A DNA stretch of 64,000 bases from assembly GCF_900009145.1 (NCBI RefSeq), contig NZ_LN889764.1:239994-303993 (forward strand). The letters are read 5' to 3'. This stretch comes from Planktothrix tepida PCC 9214 (lineage in GTDB: Bacteria; Cyanobacteriota; Cyanobacteriia; Cyanobacteriales; Microcoleaceae). Shown piece after piece: positions 53,066 to 62,758 of the stretch. Below the pieces are notes generated by a model, which was not told where the DNA came from, searched no databases, and saw only the letters and a program-made list of their open reading frames with translations. Both the position numbers and the translations under genes were made by a program. How positions within the stretch are numbered: position 1 is the stretch's first letter; every line of letters starts with the position of its first letter.

Positions 53066-55549
53066 CTAAACCGGATGAATATGCCAAATATTCTCAGAGT
53101 AGGTTTGGACAATTGCATCGGAAGAAAAACGACCTAAACGAGCCACATTTAAAATTGACATTCGCGTCCACTTTTCCCAATTTTGATAGGTTTGGATGAC
53201 TTGATCTTGACAATCCATATAGGATTGATAATCCGCAAAAAGCATATATTCATCATGATATAATAAGGCATCAATCAAGGTTTTAAATAAATTGGGATCG
53301 CCTTGGGAAAAATAACCCGATGCAATTTGATCAATACATTGTCGGAGATTTTCATTTCCATGATAATAACTCCAAGGATTATAACCTTTTGCTTTTAACG
53401 CTTCTGTTTCGGGTAAATTTAAGCCAAAATCAAAGAAATTTTCTTCTCCCACAGCATGGCGTAATTCTGCACTTGCACCATCTACAATTCCCATTGTTAA
53501 TGCGCCATTGAGAGCAGGTTTCAAAATTGCCAGTCCTCCAGCTTTTTTACCCGCCATCGCTAAATGTTCAGACACATCGGCGGCTGGATAGATACGTTGA
53601 CTTAAGGTTATATTAACATTGGGAATAAATACGACTTTTAAGCGATCGCCAATGATCGAATCTGAATTCACCACTTGACCCACCGCATGAATTAATTTAA
53701 TCATTAATTTCCCCATCACATAACCGGGGGCTGTTTTTCCACCAAAAATAAAGGTTTGAGGAACATAATCCCCGTTAGGATTTTTCCGAATGCGGTTATA
53801 AAGGGTAATAATCTTCAAAATATTAAGATGTTGGCGTTTATATTCTTGAATCCGTTCTATTTGAATATCAAAAATAGAATCAGGGTTAACTTTTATCCCA
53901 CAATTTAGTTTAATATAACTGGCGAGTTGTTGTTTGTTTTCTTCTTTGATTTTACGCCAAGCCAATCGGAATTCGGGTTGATCTAATTCTGCTTCTAAGC
54001 GATGCAAATCTGTTAAGTTTTTAATCCAGCTATTGCCAATTTTAGAAGTAATTAAGTGGGTTAAATTGGAATTAGCTAAGACCAACCAACGCCTTGGGGT
54101 GATTCCACTGCTAATTGTTCTAAATTTTTCCGGTGATAATTCATAGAAATCAGGAATAATTGCTTGTTGCAAGCGTTCAGTTTGCCAGTTAGAAATCCCA
54201 TTAATGGCATAGCTTCCCACACAAGCTAAATGAGTCATCCGCACATATCGTTCTCCCGTTTCATCAATTAAAGATAATTTAGCTAATTTACTAAAGTCTC
54301 CCGGATATTGGCTGCGAATATTAATTAAAAACCGATTATTAATTTCATAGATAATTTCTAAGTGACGGGGTAATAAACTTCCTAATAATCCAATCGGCCA
54401 TTTCTCTTGAAGTTCGGGTAATAGTGTGGGGTTGACATAGGTAAAGGTTTGTCGGGTAATTGACCAAGCTTGTTCCCACTCTAAACCATATTCATCAATC
54501 AATAATCGCATTAATTCTGCAATTGCGATCGCACTGGGAGTATCATGAAGTTGAATTGTATAAGACTGATCAAAGGTGTCTAACGTCTTTCCCGTTGCTA
54601 AATGATGCCGAATCATATCTTGCAGGGAACAGGACACAAAAAAGAATTGTTGTTCTAAACGCAGTTGTTTTTCTTGAATCGGTTCATCATGGGGATATAA
54701 GACTTTTGTGAGTAATTCCACATAAGGTTTTCCCTGAACTGTTCCATAATAATCCTCAAGATTAAAATCTTGATAATTCAGGGAAACAATGGGTTCTGCT
54801 TTCCATAATCGTAAGGTATTAATTCGATGGCTTTGATAACCGGAAATCGGGGTATCATAAGGAACACCCTTAATCCGACGAAGGGATATCCAACGCACTC
54901 GATAGCGTCCTTGCTCATCATAATAAGCTTCCGTATGACCTCCTAATTTAACTTCTACCATTGCTTCTGGACGAGCAATTTCCCAAGGATTTCCATAACG
55001 TAACCATTTATCCACTTTTTCGACTTGCCAACCTTGATGAATTTCTTGATCAAAAACGCCAAATTCATAGCGAATTCCATAGGCAATAGCCGGAAGATTT
55101 AAAGTAGAAAGAGAGTCTAATTGATCTATGGGTAATTGGGAAACATTTCCATAGCCTAAACTGGGTTGAATTTCTTGATCAATTAAGTCTTGTAATTTTA
55201 AATTAAAGGCTTCTAAGCTTTGTTGTAGCGGTTCCCACAAATTGAAATTAATCAGATGATTAGCGAGATGACATCCTAATGCGTATTCTGTCGAAAAATA
55301 ACAAACTCGTTTAACCTTGTTTTGAGCATCCTGTTGAATTGTTTTCACCCAATCAGGCATTAATACTTGTCGAATTGTATAGGCTAATGCTTGATATAAT
55401 TCTTGAGGGGTTGCTGTTGTTGGTAATTGACCTTGAAGATAGAGAAGATTGGCTGCAAACTTTCGTTGCAAATCGTCTAAAGAAAGCGTCGTTTGAGGAT
55501 CAACCGCCATGAGATCGCTCACAATCGAATCAGGACTCAATGGATTCAT
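53066..55549 (-). CDS. Divergent alpha-glucan phosphorylase (GT35), active site degenerate
   Basis: 827 residues, full length and alignable end to end with glycogen phosphorylase (e.g. YGIRYEFGVFDQ, WLRYGNPWE, GITPRRWLV, RIQEYKRQHLNIL, GGKTAPGYVMGKLMIKLI). The PLP lysine is kept (Lys677 in AILKPALNGALTMG). Yet most glucose- and phosphate-contact positions are changed: the glycine loop GNGGLGR reads GYGNVSQ; NHT with the catalytic-site His reads NPT; TNGITP reads SSGITP; and GTEASGTGNMK reads GKKAGGLAILK. Probably not a working phosphorylase; perhaps a glycogen-binding or regulatory paralogue. Confidence 0.8.
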   Translation of the reverse strand: MNPLSPDSIVSDLMAVDPQTTLSLDDLQRKFAANLLYLQGQLPTTATPQELYQALAYTIRQVLMPDWVKTIQQDAQNKVKRVCYFSTEYALGCHLANHLINFNLWEPLQQSLEAFNLKLQDLIDQEIQPSLGYGNVSQLPIDQLDSLSTLNLPAIAYGIRYEFGVFDQEIHQGWQVEKVDKWLRYGNPWEIARPEAMVEVKLGGHTEAYYDEQGRYRVRWISLRRIKGVPYDTPISGYQSHRINTLRLWKAEPIVSLNYQDFNLEDYYGTVQGKPYVELLTKVLYPHDEPIQEKQLRLEQQFFFVSCSLQDMIRHHLATGKTLDTFDQSYTIQLHDTPSAIAIAELMRLLIDEYGLEWEQAWSITRQTFTYVNPTLLPELQEKWPIGLLGSLLPRHLEIIYEINNRFLINIRSQYPGDFSKLAKLSLIDETGERYVRMTHLACVGSYAINGISNWQTERLQQAIIPDFYELSPEKFRTISSGITPRRWLVLANSNLTHLITSKIGNSWIKNLTDLHRLEAELDQPEFRLAWRKIKEENKQQLASYIKLNCGIKVNPDSIFDIQIERIQEYKRQHLNILKIITLYNRIRKNPNGDYVPQTFIFGGKTAPGYVMGKLMIKLIHAVGQVVNSDSIIGDRLKVVFIPNVNITLSQRIYPAADVSEHLAMAGKKAGGLAILKPALNGALTMGIVDGASAELRHAVGEENFFDFGLNLPETEALKAKGYNPWSYYHGNENLRQCIDQIASGYFSQGDPNLFKTLIDALLYHDEYMLFADYQSYMDCQDQVIQTYQNWEKWTRMSILNVARLGRFSSDAIVQTYSENIWHIHPV

Positions 55550-55700
55550 ATTTGTAAAATAATTACCCGTAAGGGCATTCAGTATTTAACGATAGATTTG
55601 ATGATAATAAAACGTTATGGCGCATCAGTCATCCGTACAATTAATAAAAAATCGGTTTAAAGCCTGATCTTTCTGGCTATATCTTGATGACCTTCCCTAT

Positions 55701-55919
55701 TTAAGCCACAGTAAAAGATATATTTTCCAGCACTACATTAGGGAGATTTCCAGCACCTAAAACTTCCGTACCATCTAAAACTTCTATCCCTACTAATAAC
55801 TCATTTTCACCAATATTTAAAGCAATTTCCTCAGTTAACTGCAAACTGCGACACTGATGCTGACCTTCTACAAGTCTAATGTAAAGAGCATCAATTTCTG
55901 AATCATAACTAATCTTCAT
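55701..55919 (-). CDS. DUF2283 small protein
   Basis: 72 residues, MKISYDSEIDALYIRLVEGQ followed by LTEEIALNIGENELLVGIEVLDGTEVLG. This is the DUF2283 pattern (small beta-rich domain, YDxEADALYIRL). Often found next to DUF4258 proteins as a toxin-antitoxin-like pair, but no partner is adjacent here. Function unknown. Confidence 0.85.
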   Translation of the reverse strand: MKISYDSEIDALYIRLVEGQHQCRSLQLTEEIALNIGENELLVGIEVLDGTEVLGAGNLPNVVLENISFTVA

Positions 55920-56045
55920 CAACTTTTACCTCAAAAATAAAAAGTATAAACTGTGATCACGACTAACTCCGTATCAGTCTCGACAACAATCGGTACTACT
56001 TTCTTGAGAGAGTATAATTTACCCTGCCAATCATTATTATACTGA

Positions 56046-56073
56046 GTAGAGACGTTTCATGAAACGTCTCTAC
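56046..56073 (+). repeat. 28-bp perfect palindrome (CATG-centred), copy 3
   Basis: Half-site GTAGAGACGTTTCA with its exact reverse complement. It differs from the copy at 33408 only in the three bases before the centre on each side, and the changes are compensated. It lies 23 bp downstream of the transaldolase stop. Confidence 0.7.
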
Positions 56074-56096
56074 AACTTTTTGAGAGGTTTGGGTGT

Positions 56097-57275
56097 TTAA
56101 ACTGTGGCTAAATGGAAAGATACCCCCAACCCAGCCGCCATTTCTTCAACGGTAATTTGACCATCATTATCTTGATCTAACGCATCAAAAACAGCATCGG
56201 TTCCTGACCATTCTTCACGGGTAATATAGCCATCTCCATCTAAATCATAAGCGCGAAAAATATCTTCCGCCGCATGACTAATCACGTCTTCCCCTTCTAA
56301 ACGAGCTAAACGTTCAGCTAAGAATTTTTCCAAGGCTTCTAAGGCTTTAGAAAACCCTTTAATTCCTTCTTCTAATTTTTCCGAAGCCATCCGATCTTCG
56401 GCGTGCATTCGGTTAAAGGTGTCTTGATCAATGGAGATTTTTTCCATCTCAAAAGTTGTAGCAGTTTCGGGATTGAGTTTGCGAGGTAACTCACCAATAG
56501 TTGATTGTAATTCCTCTAATAAAGCTGGAGAAATCGTTAGTAAATCACAACCTGCTAACTCGGTAATTTCCCCAATATTGCGGAAACTTGCCCCCATGAC
56601 TTCTGTTTGATAGCCGAATTTTTTATAATAATTATAAATTCGGGTGACAGATAACACACCGGGGTCTTCCTCTGGGGGATAGGAATCTCGTCCACTTTCT
56701 TTTTTATACCAATCTAAAATCCGCCCTACAAAGGGAGAAATTAAAGTTGCACCCGCTTCGGCACAGGCGATGGCTTGATGAATCCCAAACAATAGGGTTA
56801 AATTACAATGAATCCCTTCTTTTTCCAAAACTTCTGCGGCTTTAATTCCTTCCCAAGTGGAGGCAATTTTAATTAAAATGCGATCGCGAGAAATGCCATT
56901 GGCTTCATATTGTTCAATTAAATAACGACCTTTAGCAATGGTGGCTTCCGTATCATAGGATAACCGAGCATCCACTTCCGTTGACACCCGCCCTGGAATA
57001 ATTTCTAATATTTTTAAGCCAAAGGCAACGGCTAATCGTTCAAAGGCTAAAGTGGCAACTTCTGAAGGGGAAGCACTTTTCCCTAACTCCTGACGCGCTT
57101 TTTTGAGGGTATTATCCACAATTTCCTCATATTGAGGCATTTGGGCAGCGGCGGTAATTAAGGAAGGGTTGGTGGTTGCATCTCTGGGGGTATACATTTC
57201 AATGGCTTGGATATCTCCCGTATCCGCCACTACAACGGTCATTTCGCGTAGTTGTTCGAGTAGAGTCTGTCCCAT
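56097..57275 (-). CDS. tal: Transaldolase with C-terminal EF-hand pair
   Basis: 392 residues. The transaldolase barrel (1-~325) has DATTNPSLI near the start, the Schiff-base Lys in [18 protein letters not shown], and [27 protein letters not shown]. The extra C-terminal 60 residues carry two canonical calcium loops: [12 protein letters not shown] (344-355) and [12 protein letters not shown] (367-378). Transaldolase moves dihydroxyacetone units between sugar phosphates in the pentose phosphate pathway. The EF-hands suggest direct control by Ca2+. Confidence 0.95.
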   Translation of the reverse strand: MGQTLLEQLREMTVVVADTGDIQAIEMYTPRDATTNPSLITAAAQMPQYEEIVDNTLKKARQELGKSASPSEVATLAFERLAVAFGLKILEIIPGRVSTEVDARLSYDTEATIAKGRYLIEQYEANGISRDRILIKIASTWEGIKAAEVLEKEGIHCNLTLLFGIHQAIACAEAGATLISPFVGRILDWYKKESGRDSYPPEEDPGVLSVTRIYNYYKKFGYQTEVMGASFRNIGEITELAGCDLLTISPALLEELQSTIGELPRKLNPETATTFEMEKISIDQDTFNRMHAEDRMASEKLEEGIKGFSKALEALEKFLAERLARLEGEDVISHAAEDIFRAYDLDGDGYITREEWSGTDAVFDALDQDNDGQITVEEMAAGLGVSFHLATV

Positions 57276-57495
57276 TGTTTTCCGTCCTCTATAATTAGGT
57301 CGTTAACCGTTAACGGTCGGCTATTTTAATATAAATGCTAAAGTAAAGTATATCAAATCTTGCTTTTTTGACACTCTACTAAATGCTTCAATTCTGATAC
57401 AATCAGAACAATTATGATCAAAATTTATACGATTATAAACGATTATAAAAACTCTAAGGCTAATCTTTATAAAAAAATTAGAATTGTTAAAAATC

Positions 57496-57523
57496 GGGTG
57501 CGTCAGCTTTGTTTTACGCACCC
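57496..57523 (-). terminator. Rho-independent terminator-like hairpin
   Basis: On the minus strand GGGTGCGT, a 12-base loop, ACGCACCC, then GATTTTTAA. It lies about 57 bp after the DUF1269 stop and before the transaldolase start. An A+T-rich gap with no gene surrounds it. Confidence 0.6.
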
Positions 57524-57579
57524 TTAAAGCAGTTTTAGCTAATTTTACCTATGGCACAGAATGGAATTCAAACAGTGGA

Positions 57580-58077
57580 TTAAACCGTTACGCCTCGGTT
57601 CGTGAGAACTTCCTGTAATTGGGCTTCTTCATCTTTACTCAGGGAGGTTCTTAATACTTTCCCTCCATAGGGTGCGACTTCTTCTAACACTTTATCGGGG
57701 GTAACTTTCCGCACTAAAACAAACAGCGCAGAGGTTCCGGGCTGCATTGTTTCCCCCAAAGACTTCATAAAGTTATCATCAACACCAATATCACTTAATG
57801 CGCCACTAGCAGCCCCAGCAGCAGCACCAACAGCAGCCCCTAAAACTGGACTCAGAAATAAAGTTCCAATTAATAAACCCCAAAACCCACCACTGACCGC
57901 ACCAGCCGTTGTTAAGTCAACAGCCTGTTTGAGTTTAACTTTCCCTTCAGCATTCTTGACAACAACTGCTGCGTCTTCTAATTCGATTAAATGTTCTTTT
58001 TGTAATTTAATCAAGGTTAGACGCACTTCTTCGGCTTTGTATTCGTCATCGTAAGCGATCGCAATTAAGTCACTCAT
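57580..58077 (-). CDS. DUF1269 membrane-associated protein
   Basis: 165 residues: N-terminal MSDLIAIAYDDEYKAEEVR, a central glycine/alanine-rich hydrophobic hairpin (GAVSGGFWGLLIGTLFLSPVLGAAVGAAAGAASGAL), and a C-terminal SALFVLVRKVTPDKVLEEVAPYGGKVLRTSLS. This is the DUF1269 family, whose hydrophobic hairpin resembles stress-related membrane proteins. No enzymatic motif. The gene is probably monocistronic, with the terminator-like hairpin downstream. Confidence 0.85.
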   Translation of the reverse strand: MSDLIAIAYDDEYKAEEVRLTLIKLQKEHLIELEDAAVVVKNAEGKVKLKQAVDLTTAGAVSGGFWGLLIGTLFLSPVLGAAVGAAAGAASGALSDIGVDDNFMKSLGETMQPGTSALFVLVRKVTPDKVLEEVAPYGGKVLRTSLSKDEEAQLQEVLTNRGVTV

Positions 58078-58214
58078 GGTAAAACAATAATAAAATTAGT
58101 CTTTAAGACTTTAGCACACAATCGCTTTTTTGCCCCTAACAAAATTATTAATTTAACATCCTCCTTAAGGAATATTTTATCAATTTTATATGAAATCCCA
58201 TTAAGAACGCTACA

Positions 58215-58435
58215 GATGATCCCCCCCAACCCCAGGGGGTTTTCATTTTCTCTCAAAAACCTCTGTGACCTAACCCCCCAACCCCCTTCCCTATTAGGGA
58301 AGGGGGAGTCATTAATAATTTTTGATGTTTAATAGTAATAATTAGTCCCCCTCTCCTTGCAGGAGAGGGGGTTAGGGGGAGAGGTCATACAAATTTTGGG
58401 AGAAAATGAAACAGCCCTGGGGGGGCTTAAAAAGG
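58215..58435. repeat. Long imperfect inverted repeat, about 220 bp
   Basis: The left arm (TTTTCATTTTCTCTCAAAA... then TAACCCCCCAACCCCC) pairs with the right arm (...GGGGGTTAGGGGGAGAGG, TTTTGGGAGAAAATGAAA). Each arm holds its own smaller palindrome (CCCTTCCCTATTAGGGAAGG; CCTCTCCTTGCAGGAGAGG). It fills the space between the RTX metalloprotease stop and the DUF1269 start, which holds no gene. Confidence 0.6.
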
Positions 58436-58502
58436 GGGGAGATGTGTAGCAAACATTTAAAAATTTGATATTACCTCTCAGTTAGAAAAATGCTATAACC
58501 TC

Positions 58503-58535
58503 AGAAACCCAGTTTCTACCAGAAACCGGGTTTCT
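58503..58535. repeat. Two AGAAAC..GTTTCT palindromes three bases apart
   Basis: AGAAACCCAGTTTCT and AGAAACCGGGTTTCT, the end-sequence of the 65-bp element family without the core. It lies just after the RTX metalloprotease stop. Confidence 0.6.
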
Positions 58536-58553
58536 CTATCTCTCAATTGAGAA

Positions 58554-61500
58554 TTAGGCTTGAATTACAAATTGAGTTGCTGTCAGTACAGGTTTAGTGG
58601 TTAAGGTTAAGAATTTAGCACCTGTGCCAAAACCTGCGGCTGTGCTATTCTGATTGTAGAATAATCCTCCGGTTGCAGTGTTATACACAATATCTGCCGC
58701 ACTGGTCGCAGCTAACGCATCGGTGGTCACTTTGGCAAATTCAGTGGTGACAGAAAATCCCGTTCCTGCAATACTGCTAATACTGGTAAAGGTGGTTTTA
58801 TCTAAGACAATTTGATCCGTTTGTGAGATATTAAAATCTGCAATCGTATCTACACCCACAGCAGAAGTTGCAAATACGGCATTGGTATTGTAGATAAATT
58901 TATCTGCACCGAGTCCACCTGTAAGTAGATCGTTACCTGCTCCTCCATTGAGGGTATCAATTCCATCACCGCCATTTAAACTATCATTACCACCATTACC
59001 CAAAAGTTGATCATTTCCCCCTAAACCATTAATGGTTTCTGGGTTGGCTGTTCCGGTGAGAATATCATTATTAACCGTACCATTAATGGGAGGAAATCCC
59101 TGAGTTTTGAAGTTCCAGGTACTATTTCCGGTAATACCCACATAATTGTTACCTGCAATATCTTTAATTGCACCATTAGCGATTTCAACGTAGTAACTTG
59201 TACCCGTTACTAAATTTGCTGTTGGGTTAGTGGTGAGTTGATTGCCATTGAGTATGACATTAGTGGCAGTTACGGCGATGGTTTCTACCACTGAGTTATC
59301 AGAAAGTTTCTTGATAACAATATTACCTGTGCCTTTTTTAATCGCTTCGCTGAAGTTAACGACTAGGTTAGCATCAACCGCAACGATGGTGGAATTATCA
59401 CCAGGGGTGAAACTGCTGGCTTTGGGTGGGGTTGTGTCTGAAGTGGTGGTCGTATTTTTGTACAGTTTTGAGATGTAGTTGTATGAACTATCGGAACCCG
59501 TCAGCAGGAAGTCGGGTTTGCCATCTCCATTGTAGTCAGCCCAGGCTACGGAACTCCCGTAAACACCAGGAAGGGAAACACTGGTATCTTCGCTGAAACC
59601 ACTGCCTGTATTTTTGTACAGTTTTGAGATGTAGTTGTATGAATTATCGTAACCCGTCAACAGGAAGTCGGGTTTGCCGTCTCCGTTGTAGTCAGCCCAG
59701 GCGACCGAACCTTGCCAAACACCAGGAAGGGAAATACTGGTATCTTCAATAAAACCACTGCCTGTGTTTTTGTACAGTTTTGAGATGTAGTTGTATGAAC
59801 TATCGGAACCCGTCAGCAGGAAGTCGGATTTGCCATCTCCGTTGTAGTCAGACCAGGCGACGGAACCGTACAAAACACCAGGAAGGGAAATACTGGTATC
59901 TTCAATAAAACCACTGCCTGTGTTTTTGTACAATTTCGAGATGGGGTTCCATGAATTATCGTAACCCGTCAACAGGAAGTCCTGTTTACCATCTCCATTG
60001 TAGTCAGACCAGGCGACGGAACTAGCGGAAACACCAGGCGGAGAAACACTGGTATCTGGGGTAAAGGAACTTAGCGTCTGAGTTTTGAAATTCCAGGTGC
60101 TATTTCCGGTAATACCCGCATAATTATTTCCAGCAGTATCTTTGATTGCACCATTAGCGATGCCAATATAGTAATCTGTGTTTTGAGCTAAATTTGCTGT
60201 TGGGTTAATGGTGAGTTGAGAACCACTTACGGTGATATTAGTAGCAGTTACCGCAATGGTTTCGACTACTGAGTTATCAGACAGTTTCTTAATAACAAGA
60301 TTGCCACTCCCTTTTTGAATCGCTTCGCTGAAATTGACAACTAAGTTAGCAGCAACCGCAACTCCTGTGGCATTATCAGCCGGAGTGAAACTGTTAGCTG
60401 TGGGTGGAGTTGTATCCGTAGGGAGGACGGTTTTGAAATTCCAGGTACTATTTCCGGTAATACCCGCATAATTGTTACCTGCAATATCTTTAATTGCACC
60501 ATTGGCAATTCCAATGTAGTAATCTGTACCCTGTAATAAATTTGCTGTTGGGTTAATGGTGAGTTGAGAGCCACTCACGGTGATATTAGCAGCAGTTACG
60601 GCAATGGTTTCGACTACTGAGTTATCAGACAGTTTCTTAATAACAAGATTGCCACTCCCTTTTTTAATCGCTTCGTTGAAATTAACAACTAAGTTAGCGC
60701 CAACCGCAACTCCTGTGGCATTATCAGCCGGAGTGAAACTGTTAGCTATGGGTGGAGTTGTATCGCCAGACGGGACTGTGCCACTAATACTATATTGACC
60801 GACTCGTCCGTACTGACCATTACTTTTAACAGAGACAAAATAAGTCCCTGCACTGACTGAGGCATTCAGGTTAGCGAACAGGTTGCTGCTAGAATTACTC
60901 GAAGCAATGACAGTCCCACTACTATCGAGCAGTTGGGCTAGAATATCAAGATTTGGCCCGTATTGGGCGGGATTAATCGTAAAATTAACTGACCCTGCAC
61001 CCGTTTGAAATGAAAATACATCAACGTCTGAGGTGCGCGTAATAATACCAGAACGTGTTAATGTTGTTGTTCCTGACAAGGGAGTGGCTGAAGCGATTGT
61101 GTTTCCATAATCGTCACTTCGATAACCGCCAAAACCATTATTTGTTGCCGAGATGACACTCATATCATCTTGGTAAGTCGTCGAGCCTAAACTACTGGTT
61201 CCATTGTGCCAAGTTGTTAGATTTTGGTAGTAGCCTTTACCCATGATGGGAGCCCAACCCGTTTCTCCAGTTCCAGAACCCGAACTGTACTCTGCCGTCT
61301 TATTACCATTGGCATCATAGGTACTCTGATGATACAACCCTAAACTATGACCGACTTCGTGAGAAATGGCTTCTGCTGTATATTTAGGATCACCATTCCC
61401 CAGGTTTTCTTCAAATACAAAAACAGGTGTATCGTTGTTGTATCGCCATGAAGTCAGGTAAGCAACTCCTCCTGCTCCTCCCGATTCCTCAAACCATTGA

Positions 61501-62027
61501 TCCCAACTTCCCCCAATCACCGCCCGAATGTTATAGGCTGAGTTTAAGTTCCCCGGATCAATAGTCGTTACATCAACATTAAACGGTGCATAGTCTTCAG
61601 CAACTCGCTTCCAGATTTGTTCTATATTGGCAATTTCTGTTGTAGAAAAGGTTGCGGTATCCGCGTCAATGCTGTATGCAGGTGTGACAATATTTGCGCC
61701 GCCATTGCGATAAGTATTCCAATCTGTTCCCGAAGTTGTGTGACCATTAAAATCGAGGAAGATTTTTGATGTCGCATTGGGATTACTACTCAGAAGTGGA
61801 AGCGATCCGAGTGTAACTGTTGCACCTACCACAGGGGCAGGTGCTAGGGGATATTTGTTAATCAATAGGCTGCGACAACCTTCACAGATACAGCCTCCTA
61901 AGTGATTTTTTAGGGTTAATTGATTCTCCAGGCTGTTTCCTGGGAGGCTAACATTGCTTGTTTCACTTCCTATATCCGTGGGTTTCCTTTGGACAATTAC
62001 ACCCTCTGAGCTAAAATTCGTACCCAT
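58554..62027 (-). CDS. Secreted RTX zinc metalloprotease with Ig-like and VCBS repeats
   Basis: 1157 residues. The metzincin-like site is HEVGHSLGLYH (His223, Glu224, His227, His233). A PPC domain follows (SDVDVFSFQTGAGSVNFTINP, YFVSVKSNGQYG). Then come two nearly identical Big_5 Ig-like domains (PPIANSFTPADNATGVAV...), four 52-residue VCBS/FG-GAP units (SVAWSDYNGDGKxDFLLTG), a third Big_5, an RTX block (GNDQLLGNGGNDSLNGGDG) and a C-terminal domain (SVTTEFAKVTTDALAATSAA) typical of type I secreted cyanobacterial proteins. No signal peptide, as expected for type I export. Likely an extracellular calcium-dependent protease. Confidence 0.92.
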   Translation of the reverse strand: MGTNFSSEGVIVQRKPTDIGSETSNVSLPGNSLENQLTLKNHLGGCICEGCRSLLINKYPLAPAPVVGATVTLGSLPLLSSNPNATSKIFLDFNGHTTSGTDWNTYRNGGANIVTPAYSIDADTATFSTTEIANIEQIWKRVAEDYAPFNVDVTTIDPGNLNSAYNIRAVIGGSWDQWFEESGGAGGVAYLTSWRYNNDTPVFVFEENLGNGDPKYTAEAISHEVGHSLGLYHQSTYDANGNKTAEYSSGSGTGETGWAPIMGKGYYQNLTTWHNGTSSLGSTTYQDDMSVISATNNGFGGYRSDDYGNTIASATPLSGTTTLTRSGIITRTSDVDVFSFQTGAGSVNFTINPAQYGPNLDILAQLLDSSGTVIASSNSSSNLFANLNASVSAGTYFVSVKSNGQYGRVGQYSISGTVPSGDTTPPIANSFTPADNATGVAVGANLVVNFNEAIKKGSGNLVIKKLSDNSVVETIAVTAANITVSGSQLTINPTANLLQGTDYYIGIANGAIKDIAGNNYAGITGNSTWNFKTVLPTDTTPPTANSFTPADNATGVAVAANLVVNFSEAIQKGSGNLVIKKLSDNSVVETIAVTATNITVSGSQLTINPTANLAQNTDYYIGIANGAIKDTAGNNYAGITGNSTWNFKTQTLSSFTPDTSVSPPGVSASSVAWSDYNGDGKQDFLLTGYDNSWNPISKLYKNTGSGFIEDTSISLPGVLYGSVAWSDYNGDGKSDFLLTGSDSSYNYISKLYKNTGSGFIEDTSISLPGVWQGSVAWADYNGDGKPDFLLTGYDNSYNYISKLYKNTGSGFSEDTSVSLPGVYGSSVAWADYNGDGKPDFLLTGSDSSYNYISKLYKNTTTTSDTTPPKASSFTPGDNSTIVAVDANLVVNFSEAIKKGTGNIVIKKLSDNSVVETIAVTATNVILNGNQLTTNPTANLVTGTSYYVEIANGAIKDIAGNNYVGITGNSTWNFKTQGFPPINGTVNNDILTGTANPETINGLGGNDQLLGNGGNDSLNGGDGIDTLNGGAGNDLLTGGLGADKFIYNTNAVFATSAVGVDTIADFNISQTDQIVLDKTTFTSISSIAGTGFSVTTEFAKVTTDALAATSAADIVYNTATGGLFYNQNSTAAGFGTGAKFLTLTTKPVLTATQFVIQA
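59452..60075 (-). repeat. 156-bp tandem repeats (VCBS units) in the metalloprotease
   Basis: Four units with a period of 156 bp, for example the segment around TTTTTGTACAGTTTTGAGAT recurring at 59454, 59610, 59766 and 59922. Near identity at the DNA level implies recent duplication. The Ig-like domains at 60080 and 60430 repeat with a 348-bp period. Confidence 0.8.
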
Positions 62028-62244
62028 GATGATCCAACTCCTATACTAATTATGAACTGGTGGAAATAGACTCTGGCAGAAATAGTATTTACTCTCACTT
62101 TTGGTTTGTTCCGTTTCAGCAAACCAACCTTTAATAAAACCTCTACAAGTATTGATCTGAGTTTGATGCGCTAAATCAAATTCATGGTTTAATTGAGTTA
62201 GTCAAAATTTATTATCACTTCAGGCTTAAATACTGACTTAATTT

Positions 62245-62430
62245 CTATCCCTTTTTCCGGGGCGGATGGAGAACATAAACGGCTGTATTAGGCTGGACTC
62301 CCGCAAGTAACTCATCTAAATCTTGAACTTGGGAGTCAATAAACAGGACTTGTTGCGTTGTTGTTGCGGTGGAAGTATTCATAAGTTGTGCAATCCCTGA
62401 GTGAATGTTGATGTCTGGTGAGTGGGACAT
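62245..62430 (-). pseudogene. N-terminal stub of a DUF4347 protein
   Basis: 61 residues. TTQQVLFIDSQVQDLDELLA followed by GVQPNTAVYVLHP is the opening strand-helix-strand of DUF4347, which normally starts very large cyanobacterial surface proteins. The frame stops right after this unit (PPRKKG-stop), where over 100 further residues of the domain are expected. It lies 217 bp upstream of the metalloprotease on the same strand and looks like a broken leader. Confidence 0.65.
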
Positions 62431-62758
62431 TGTTAAGCCTTCTATCTCAATAGAAACTATTATATCACTAAAATAAACTCATGCTTGATATTTTTTAAAT
62501 ACCAAAAAAAGAGGTGAGGTGATATGAAAGTGTTATTTATGAAAAATGTTAAAACCCCATCCCGGCAAGAATTAAGAGCTATTTTTAATTTTATTTGGTT
62601 AAAGGTAATTTTTAATGCTTGTAAACAAATTAAAGTTAGTGAAATTACGGAATTTTGAAAAAAATTAATACAATAATAGGGGATACGCAACGGGAATATC
62701 TGTCAAACTCCCCGGTTTTATGGTGGTTGTAGAGGGATCTTAATATATGTTAATAATG

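Noticed and set aside
53066-55549. Calling the phosphorylase-like gene an ordinary glgP
   Set aside because: Length and overall fold fit, but too many substrate-contact residues are changed to assign the enzyme activity.
57321-57521. 66-codon frame between transaldolase and DUF1269 genes
   Set aside because: It is rich in Ile/Phe/Asn from A+T-rich DNA and crosses the terminator-like hairpin.
62460-62690. 76-codon frame on the minus strand in the gap before the repeat array
   Set aside because: A+T-rich, no recognisable domain and no ribosome-binding site; composition is like intergenic DNA.
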